Part shown: positions 6,674 through 11,268 of the stretch, one piece after another | Numbering within the stretch: position 1 is the stretch's first letter | Layout: every line of letters begins with the position of its first letter | Source: Brachybacterium sp. | Lineage (GTDB): Bacteria > Actinomycetota > Actinomycetes > Actinomycetales > Dermabacteraceae | Assembly: GCA_030451965.1 (NCBI GenBank) | Contig: JAKDNE010000068.1 | Span: 1 to 11,268, forward strand | Direction of reading: 5' to 3' | DNA length: 11,268 bases | Made by a program: the position numbers and the translations under genes | The notes under the pieces: generated by a model | Database searches by the model: none | Seen by the model: only the letters and a program-made list of their open reading frames with translations | What the model was told of the DNA's origin: nothing

Positions 6674-7795
6674 GGCGAGGGCCTGGTCGAGATCGCGCAG
6701 GAGGTCCCCGATGTCCTCGATGCCGACGCTCAGGCGCAGCAGCTCCTCGGAGATGCCGGCGCTGCGCCGCGCCTGGTCCGTCATGGCCTCGTGCGTCATC
6801 GTGGCCGGGCGGCAGATCAGGGTCTCGACCCCGCCGAGGCTCACCGCATAGGCGGGATAGCGCAGCGCCTCGAGGAAGGCGATGCGGTCCAGACCGGTCG
6901 CCAGTTCGAAGGAGAGCACCGCGCCCGTGCCGGTGGCCTGGGAGGCGTGGATGCGAGCCTCCTCCTCGCTGTGGGAGCCGGAGTACCAGACCCGGGCGAT
7001 GTCCTCACGGCCGCGCAGATGCGCCACGATCGCCTCGGCATTGGCCTGCTGCCGCTCGAGCCGCAGCGGGAGGGTCTTGATCGACTGGATGAGTCGGAAG
7101 GAGTCCTGCGGGGCGAGCACGCCGCCCTGCGCCTTCTGCGCGAGCGCGAACGCCTCGGCGAGCACGTCGTCGTTCGTGGTGAGGGCGCCGGCCAGCAGGT
7201 CCGAGTGCCCAGCGAGGTACTTGGTGGCGGACTGCACGACGACGTCGACCCCCAGCTCGAGGGGACGCTGCAGCACCGGGGACATGAAGGTGTTGTCGAC
7301 GATCACCAGCGCGTTGTGGCGGTGCGCGAGCTCGACGATGCGCCGCAGATCGGTGATCCGCAGCGTGGGGTTGGCGGGCGTCTCGACGAAGACCGCCCGG
7401 GTCGCGGACGTGAAGTCCGCATCGGTGAGTGCGCCGAGATCATCGACGAAGCGACCGGTGACGCCGCGACCGGGCAGCACCAGGTCCACGAAGCGGTAGG
7501 TGCCGCCGTAGACGCTCGCGGGCAGCAGCACCTCCTCGCCGACGACCAGGGTCGACAGCGCCGCCGCGGTCGCGGCCATGCCCGAGGCGAAGGCGAAGCC
7601 GTGCTCCGCTCCGTCGAGGGCGGCGAGCACGGTCTCGAGCTGGGCCCGGGTGGGGTTGGAGCCGCGCTGGTAGGCGAAGGCACCCTCCTCGCTGGCCCGG
7701 TCGAGCTCGAAGGTCGAGGCGAGATGCACCGGCGGGACCACGGCTCCGTGCTCGAAGTCCTTCAGGGTATGCACGGCGGCGGTCTGGATGTGCAC
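6662..7795 (-). CDS. metB: cystathionine gamma-synthase / gamma-lyase (Cys/Met metabolism PLP enzyme)
   Basis: This PLP enzyme acts in transsulfuration, forming cystathionine from an activated homoserine and cysteine, or cleaving it. The 377-residue protein has the family length and blocks: YQRGSNPT (42-49), FASGMAA (69-75), SVYGGTY (94-100), ETPANPTLRITD (138-149), IVDNTF (165-170, PLP-contacting Asp167), and SATKYLAGHSD (189-199), where Lys192 should bind PLP. C-terminal blocks are SLGGVETLI (319-327), MTHEAM (333-338) and RLSVGIED (354-361). The Glu324 of GGVE fits gamma-synthases and gamma-lyases rather than beta-lyases, which usually have GGYE with different neighbours. Sequence alone cannot separate synthase from lyase. 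The start is GTG 7793-7795 with GAGGAG upstream; an in-frame GTG at 7832-7834 would add 13 non-conserved residues. The MFS frame on the same strand overlaps its first 356 bases. Confidence 0.92.
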   Translation of the reverse strand: MHIQTAAVHTLKDFEHGAVVPPVHLASTFELDRASEEGAFAYQRGSNPTRAQLETVLAALDGAEHGFAFASGMAATAAALSTLVVGEEVLLPASVYGGTYRFVDLVLPGRGVTGRFVDDLGALTDADFTSATRAVFVETPANPTLRITDLRRIVELAHRHNALVIVDNTFMSPVLQRPLELGVDVVVQSATKYLAGHSDLLAGALTTNDDVLAEAFALAQKAQGGVLAPQDSFRLIQSIKTLPLRLERQQANAEAIVAHLRGREDIARVWYSGSHSEEEARIHASQATGTGAVLSFELATGLDRIAFLEALRYPAYAVSLGGVETLICRPATMTHEAMTDQARRSAGISEELLRLSVGIEDIGDLLRDLDQALAAAR

Positions 7796-9368
7796 GGCGG
7801 CTCCTCGTTCCTCGGTTCGATCTCTCCCCGCCACAGTAGGGCTCCGTGAGGGGGAACCCCCGGGGTCCGTGACCGTTTGTGACAGCCGCTGGGGGCAGCG
7901 GGGCAGCGGGGCAGCGGAGCGCGGCGCGGTGCGGGGCGCCGTGCGGGGCTCTGGCGCCGGTCATCACCGGGAGCATGCCGGTCGTGGTGGAGGCAGGCTC
8001 GCGCTCCTCCTGCGGCTCCTCCGCCGCGATGACCGGGATCGAACCGGTGAAGGTGCCCTCGTGCTCGCGCAGCACGGCCAGGGTGCGCCGCGACCGCAGC
8101 TGCAGCGCCACCAGGGTCGCGCCGACCAGGACGAATCCGCTGCTCGCCAGCACGATCGCGACCACCATCGGGGCCCGGAAGCCGAGGCCGCCGGCGATCA
8201 CCGCGCCACCGAGCGCGGCACCGAGCGCATTGGCGACGTTGAACGCCGCATGGTTCAGGGAGGCGCCGAGCACCTCGGAGCGGTGCGCCACCCGGATCAG
8301 CCAGGTCTGCAGCGCGGGGCTCAGCGCTGAGCTGGCCGTGTTGACGGCGAAGAAACCGATCACCAGGCCGGGCAGCGAGCCGGGAGCTGCGAGGAACAGC
8401 CCGATCAGCGCGGCGATGTAGAGCGGGAAGCCCAGCAGCAGGGTGCCGCGCAGGGACCGGTCGGTGGTGATCCCGCCGAGGATGTTGCCGAGCGTCATGC
8501 CCAGCCCTGCCGCGGCGAGCACCCACGGCACGACGGTCGCCGAGGCGCCGGTGACCTGGGTGGTGATGTCGGCGACGTAGCTGAACACGGCGAACCCGCC
8601 GGCGAATCCCACCGCCGCGATGGCCATGACGATCCAGAGCTGCAGGCGGCGCAGGGCGAGGAGCTCGTCGACCGCGCGACGCCCCGGGACGGCCGGCTGC
8701 GGGGGCAGGGTCCATCGCAGGGCGAGCACGGTGGCCAGGAAGATCCCGGCGATCACGAGGTACACGGTGCGCCAGCCGGCCACCTGACCGAGGGCGGTCA
8801 TCAGCGGGACCCCGATGAGGTTCGCGACGGTCAGCCCGGACAGCGCGACGGCGACGCCCTTGCCCTGGCTGCCGGGGCCCATCAGGGAGGCGGCCAGCAG
8901 CGAGGCGACCCCGAAGTATGCGCCGTGCGGCACGCCGGCGAGGAAGCGGGCGGCCAGGGTGAGCTCGAAGGTCGGCATCAGCGCGGACAGCACGGTCCCG
9001 GCGGCGAGCGCGACGGCGAGCGCGGTGATCATGGAGGTCCGGCTCCAGCGCACCGACAGCAGCGCGAGCACTGGTGCGCCGACGACCACGCCGAGGGCGT
9101 AGGCGGTGATCAGCCCGCCGGCACGGGCGATGCCGGCCGTGGGCTGGGCGGCCATCTGCTCGCTCAGCAGCCCGTCCGCGATCCCGGGCAGCAGGCCCAT
9201 GGTGGCGAACTCGGAGGCGCCGATGCCCACCCCGCCGAGGGCGAGGGCAAGCAGGGCCAAGGTGCGGCGGCGAGCGGAGAGCTCATGCGGGGCGGGGCCG
9301 GTGGCCCCCTCGGGGGTCGGGATCGCCTCTGGCGGCGAGGCCGGACGGGAAGCGGCGTGGAGCGTCAT
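7440..9368 (-). CDS. MFS transporter (DHA1/AraJ-like efflux); C-terminal read-through into metB
   Basis: Residues about 36-430 form a 12-helix major facilitator of the DHA1 drug/sugar efflux type. Evidence includes ASEFATMGLLPGIADGLL in helix 1, GVVVGAPVLALLSVRWSR between helices 2 and 3, ARFLAGVPHGAYFGV in helix 4, and LGNILGGITTDRS in the second half. It probably exports a small molecule; the substrate is unknown. The start ATG 9366-9368 has GAGGA at a 6-base spacing. A soluble tail with TGSIPV and TGMLPVMTG follows to about residue 472 (base 7953). The frame then stays open to 7440 (642 residues total, versus about 400-470 normally), overlapping metB by 356 bases. From codon 473 (AGA, 7950-7952) codons rare here appear (AGA, GGA, ACA, AGG, CGA) and the protein becomes Arg-rich. 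The extension therefore looks non-coding: a lost stop or a sequence error. The divergent ROK gene is its likely regulator. Confidence 0.85.
   Translation of the reverse strand: MTLHAASRPASPPEAIPTPEGATGPAPHELSARRRTLALLALALGGVGIGASEFATMGLLPGIADGLLSEQMAAQPTAGIARAGGLITAYALGVVVGAPVLALLSVRWSRTSMITALAVALAAGTVLSALMPTFELTLAARFLAGVPHGAYFGVASLLAASLMGPGSQGKGVAVALSGLTVANLIGVPLMTALGQVAGWRTVYLVIAGIFLATVLALRWTLPPQPAVPGRRAVDELLALRRLQLWIVMAIAAVGFAGGFAVFSYVADITTQVTGASATVVPWVLAAAGLGMTLGNILGGITTDRSLRGTLLLGFPLYIAALIGLFLAAPGSLPGLVIGFFAVNTASSALSPALQTWLIRVAHRSEVLGASLNHAAFNVANALGAALGGAVIAGGLGFRAPMVVAIVLASSGFVLVGATLVALQLRSRRTLAVLREHEGTFTGSIPVIAAEEPQEEREPASTTTGMLPVMTGARAPHGAPHRAALRCPAAPLPPAAVTNGHGPRGFPLTEPYCGGERSNRGTRSRRAHPDRRRAYPEGLRARSRGPAGASRLDLRARPGQRGGCLRLPARLQPHPGPARDRARRPRRSGARLRLRLGHGRDRGGAVDPGRRRGGAAARERLRRHLPLRGPGAARSRRHRSLRR
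7833..7838 (-). promoter_or_regulatory. candidate -10 element for metB, with nearby repeats
   Basis: TACTGT on the - strand (ACAGTA on +) has the TA...T pattern and would give a leader of about 30 bases before the GTG at 7795. Upstream lie an inverted GGGGG/CCCCC pair around AA (7850-7861) and two direct GTGAC copies on + (7869-7873 and 7879-7883), spaced exactly 10 bp, one helical turn. These are plausible control elements, but no -35 is evident. A promoter here would mean the overlapping MFS frame is not translated meaningfully in this region. Confidence 0.3.
7893..7916. repeat. 8-base tandem repeat, three perfect copies
   Basis: GGGCAGCG occurs three times in a row at 7893-7900, 7901-7908 and 7909-7916. 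It lies in the stretch between the end of the MFS transporter domain and metB. Because 8 is not a multiple of 3, a gain or loss of one unit would shift the read-through frame of the MFS ORF. Confidence 0.8.
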
Positions 9369-9426
9369 GAGAGGTCCTCGACGATCGGAGGTGCAGGGTC
9401 AGGAGGGCGTCGTCGACCGAGGAGCC

Positions 9427-9457
9427 ACAATAAGCCAACGCTGTTGCGTTACGTCAA
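9427..9457 (-). promoter_or_regulatory. promoter of the MFS gene
   Basis: On the - strand, TTGACG (9452-9457) matches five of six -35 consensus bases. TATTGT (9427-9432) is a -10 candidate at a 19-base spacing; overlapping TTATTG or CTTATT would give 18 or 17. This is the only A/T-rich patch in the gap, and it lies about 58 bases upstream of the MFS start codon. The inverted repeat at 9437-9450 sits between the two hexamers. Confidence 0.5.
9437..9450. promoter_or_regulatory. candidate operator (AACGC-N4-GCGTT) inside the MFS promoter
   Basis: AACGC (9437-9441) and GCGTT (9446-9450) form a perfect inverted repeat with a 4-base centre (TGTT). It lies between the -35 and -10 candidates of the MFS promoter, where a bound repressor would block RNA polymerase. 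The adjacent, divergent ROK regulator is the natural candidate to bind it. Binding is inferred from symmetry and position only. Confidence 0.4.
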
Positions 9458-9464
9458 GGGGGTG

Positions 9465-9480
9465 TGAGGACGGATCCTCA
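9465..9480. promoter_or_regulatory. second inverted repeat (TGAGGA-N4-TCCTCA) upstream of the ROK gene
   Basis: TGAGGA (9465-9470) and TCCTCA (9475-9480) form a perfect 6-bp inverted repeat around CGGA, ending 25 bases before the ROK ATG. Its sequence is unrelated to the repeat at 9437-9450. It could be an autoregulatory operator or a hairpin in the ROK leader that limits translation. Confidence 0.35.
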
Positions 9481-9505
9481 TCACACGCCCCGGCGACGTG
9501 GCAGG

Positions 9506-10615
9506 ATGAGCGCCGTGAGACCGACCGGACCGCTGGACCGCGTGGCAGGCGCCCATGACGCCGCCGTGCTCGCCGTCGCCCGGCGCGGCGAACCGGTCGC
9601 CCGCACCGGCCTGGCCGACGCCCTGCAGGTCACGCCGCAGGCGATCTCGAAGATCCTCACCCGGCTGATGGACCGCGGGCTGATGGCCGAGAGCGGGTCC
9701 TTCTCCTCCGGGCCGGGCAAGCCCACCACCCTGTACCGGATCGTCCCCGAGTCCCGTCGGGCGATCGGGCTGCACCTGACCCGTACCCGCCTGCACGGGG
9801 TGGTGGCGGACCTCACCGGGCAGGTGCTGGAGCGCCGCAGTGTCGGGATCGACCCCGGCCGGCCGGAGCCCGCGCTGATCGCGGACCTCGCCGGGATGGC
9901 CCGGGAGCTCGCCCGCCACGGCCGCGGGGAGCTGCTGGGCGTGGGTGTCGGGATGCCGGGGCCGGTTGACCCCGTCGAGGGCGTCTACGGCGGCTCGACC
10001 TCCTCCGCCGACGCCTGGCGCGGCGCACCGATCCGCGCCCTGCTGCTCGAGGAGCTCGCACTGCCGGTCCACCTCGATCACGACTCGCGGGCGGCGCTGG
10101 TCGGCGAGAGCTGGTCCCAGCCGGGTCTGCTGGACAACGCCGCCCTGGTGCTCGCCGAGGAGGGTCTGGGGGCGAGCCTGCGCCTGGACGGCGCGATCGT
10201 GCGCGGCGCCCACTCGCAGGCCGGGGAGGTCGGGCACACGGTGGTGCGGTTGGACGGGCTGCCCTGTCCCTGCGGACGGCGCGGCTGCGCCCAGGCCGAG
10301 TACCTCGCCGCCCTCGAGGCCGGCGATCAGGAGCTGGCCGCCCGGGTGCTCGCCACCGTGGTGCTGGACCTGGTGCGCCTGGTCGACGTGGACCGCGTGG
10401 TGCTCGGCGGTCGCGCCGTCTACGCGCACCACCGGGTGACGATGGAGGCTGTCCGACGGGCGCTCGCCGAGGGACTGCGCGCCGACGCCCAGCTCCATGT
10501 CGAGGTGCTGCTGTCCACCCGCGGCGTCGACCTGATCGCCGTCGGCGCCGCCTGCCAGGTGCTCGAGCACGAGTACGGGCTGCCGACCGCGCTGGTGGGA
10601 CCCGAGACGGGCTGA
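9506..10615 (+). CDS. ROK family transcriptional regulator
   Basis: The 369-residue protein has an N-terminal winged helix-turn-helix (residues about 15-62, with RTGLADALQVTPQAISKI) and a C-terminal ROK domain. The ROK zinc site is complete: GEVGHTVV gives His244 and CPCGRRGC gives Cys254, Cys256 and Cys261, the spacing known from Mlc. The sugar-kinase phosphate loop DxGGT is absent (AIGLHLTRTRLHG instead), so this is a regulator, not a kinase. The effector is probably a sugar or sugar phosphate, by family analogy. Start choice is uncertain: ATG 9506 has AGG directly adjacent, whereas GTG 9515 has AGGA (9503-9506) at an 8-base spacing; both keep the whole wing domain. It is divergent from the MFS gene across a 137-bp gap with two inverted repeats, which suggests control of that transporter. 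No sugar catabolic gene is adjacent. Confidence 0.92.
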   Translation: MSAVRPTGPLDRVAGAHDAAVLAVARRGEPVARTGLADALQVTPQAISKILTRLMDRGLMAESGSFSSGPGKPTTLYRIVPESRRAIGLHLTRTRLHGVVADLTGQVLERRSVGIDPGRPEPALIADLAGMARELARHGRGELLGVGVGMPGPVDPVEGVYGGSTSSADAWRGAPIRALLLEELALPVHLDHDSRAALVGESWSQPGLLDNAALVLAEEGLGASLRLDGAIVRGAHSQAGEVGHTVVRLDGLPCPCGRRGCAQAEYLAALEAGDQELAARVLATVVLDLVRLVDVDRVVLGGRAVYAHHRVTMEAVRRALAEGLRADAQLHVEVLLSTRGVDLIAVGAACQVLEHEYGLPTALVGPETG

Positions 10616-10625
10616 GTGCTCAGCC
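10610..10625. terminator. hairpin between convergent ROK and yggS genes
   Basis: GGCTGAG (10610-10616) and CTCAGCC (10619-10625) form a perfect 7-bp inverted repeat; in RNA the loop would be about four bases. The left arm contains the ROK stop codon (10613-10615), and the right arm ends 10 bases from the yggS stop. Symmetry allows it to act in both directions, but there is no T-run on either side. Confidence 0.4.
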
Positions 10626-10635
10626 GGTCCGATGC

Positions 10636-11214
10636 TCAGGCAGGGCGGGCGCCGAAGATCGCCGACCCGACCCGGACGATGGTCGCGCCCTCCTCGACCG
10701 CGATCTCGAGGTCGCCGCTCATGCCCATCGACAGCTCCGTGAGCTCCTCGGCGCCGAGCTGCTCGCGCACGCCGTCACGCAGCTCCCGCAGCCGGTGCAG
10801 CGACGCGCGGACCGCCGCGGCATCGCTGGTGTTCGCCCCGATGGTCATCAGACCGACGGGCCGCAGCACGCTGCTGTCCCGCAACCGCTCCACGATCGGC
10901 GCGAGCGCCTCCACGGTGGGGGTGAAACCGCCCTTGGACTCCTCGCCGGAGGTGTTGACCTGCACCAGCACGTCCCGCTGCAGTCCCGCCGTCTCGGCGC
11001 GGCGCTCGAGCGCATCGGCGATGCCCTCGCGGTCCACGCTGTGGATCATCTCCGCGAAGGCCACCACGTCACGGGCCTTGTTGGTCTGCAGCCGCCCGAT
11101 GAAGTGGCGGGGCACGCCGTTGTCGATCAGCAGCGGGTCGGCGTGCTTGGCGATCTCCTGGGCCCGGTTCTCCCCCACCGCGACGGGCCGGTCCCGCTCG
11201 CGCAGCAGCTCCAC
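10636..11214 (-). CDS. yggS: YggS/PROSC family PLP homeostasis protein, N-terminus missing or rearranged
   Basis: YggS-type proteins bind pyridoxal phosphate in a TIM barrel without catalysis and buffer cellular PLP. Family blocks seen are GENRAQE, HFIGRLQTNKARDVV, IHSVD, VLVQVNTSGEESKGGF, PVGLMTIG, and the C-terminal LSMGMSGDLEIAVEEGATIVRVGSAIFG, so the C-terminal three quarters are intact. The expected start region with the PLP lysine (usually within LVAVTKT) is absent. The frame stays open to the right edge, but what it encodes beyond GTG 11214 (GGQQHGDLAAVAV) does not look like YggS. The opposite strand there reads VLLATKTRAPE, exactly the missing block. The coordinate 11214 is therefore the limit of credible homology, not a true start. 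The gene is either broken by an inversion or joined wrongly at a contig end. Confidence 0.85.
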   Translation of the reverse strand: MELLRERDRPVAVGENRAQEIAKHADPLLIDNGVPRHFIGRLQTNKARDVVAFAEMIHSVDREGIADALERRAETAGLQRDVLVQVNTSGEESKGGFTPTVEALAPIVERLRDSSVLRPVGLMTIGANTSDAAAVRASLHRLRELRDGVREQLGAEELTELSMGMSGDLEIAVEEGATIVRVGSAIFGARPA

Positions 11215-11268
11215 CGCGACGGCCGCGAGATCACCGTGCTGCTGGCCACCAAGACCCGCGCCCCGGAG
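11215..11268 (+). other. inverted N-terminal fragment of yggS (PLP-lysine segment)
   Basis: In the + frame from 11215, codons read RDGREITVLLATKTRAPE to the window edge. This resembles the conserved YggS segment with the PLP-binding lysine (AAG 11251-11253), which lies about 10-20 residues upstream of GENRAQE in family members. It is absent from the adjacent - strand yggS frame. The switch in orientation falls near 11212-11226, where CCGCGA occurs twice, separated by CGG. I read this as a fold-back junction or small inversion; the fragment is not an independent gene. Confidence 0.6.

Noticed and set aside
6476..7849. A 457-codon open frame on the + strand
   Set aside because: It is antisense to metB, whose PLP motifs are complete, and has the low-complexity Gly/Arg/Glu composition of a shadow frame.
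7964..7966. Two consecutive TGA codons (7961-7966, - strand) as the true MFS stop after a frameshift
   Set aside because: They are in the +1 frame, and the current frame still reads a sensible TGMLPVMTG echoing the earlier TGSIPVI, so a frameshift upstream of this point is less likely than a stop loss just after it.
9449..10570. A 373-codon open frame on the - strand
   Set aside because: It is antisense to the ROK regulator, which has an intact helix-turn-helix and zinc site; the antisense product shows no recognisable domain.
10636..11214. Contribution of yggS and the thiD-like kinase to a shared PLP pathway cluster
   Set aside because: They are about 9 kb apart with unrelated genes between, so proximity gives no real support for a functional link.

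Overview
The window is about 11.3 kb of very GC-rich, densely coding DNA. Almost every third codon position is G or C, genes start with ATG or GTG behind GGAG/GAGGA ribosome binding sites, and intergenic gaps are short. These traits, a secreted GH3 enzyme behind a Pro/Thr-rich linker, and an actinobacterial Bax inhibitor-1-like protein point to an actinobacterium of the Micrococcales. Brachybacterium or a close relative is my best guess, but that is inference from style, not a database match. I see no tRNA, rRNA, CRISPR array, insertion sequence or phage gene. Most of the window looks like ordinary chromosome.

Left to right: (1) the 3' part of a secreted GH3-family glycosidase gene (+), cut by the window edge; (2) a convergent thiD-like kinase gene (-) with several altered active-site residues; (3) two consecutive + strand genes, 2205-3131 and 3185-3994, encoding single-pass membrane proteins with paralogous extracellular domains and a conserved cysteine pair, function unknown; (4) a - strand block read right to left: an MFS efflux transporter, a cystathionine gamma-synthase/lyase (metB-like), a Bax inhibitor-1/YccA-like membrane protein, and a two-domain phospholipase D-type cardiolipin synthase. 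A strong inverted repeat separates the last two; (5) a ROK-family transcriptional regulator (+) divergent from the MFS gene. Their shared 137-bp gap holds a TTGACG promoter element for the transporter and two separate inverted repeats, so the regulator probably controls the transporter and itself; (6) a yggS-type PLP homeostasis gene (-) at the right edge.

Three places need care. The MFS frame has no stop where the transporter domain ends and runs 356 bp into metB in another frame, which looks like stop loss followed by non-coding read-through. The yggS frame lacks the N-terminal part with the PLP lysine. The missing piece appears in the opposite orientation in the last ~55 bp of the window, which indicates an inversion or, more likely, a fold-back assembly chimera. 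The 3' end of metB is followed by degenerate tandem copies of its own last codons. The best candidate for undescribed biology is the tandem pair of membrane-anchored proteins; no clear multi-gene novel system is visible.
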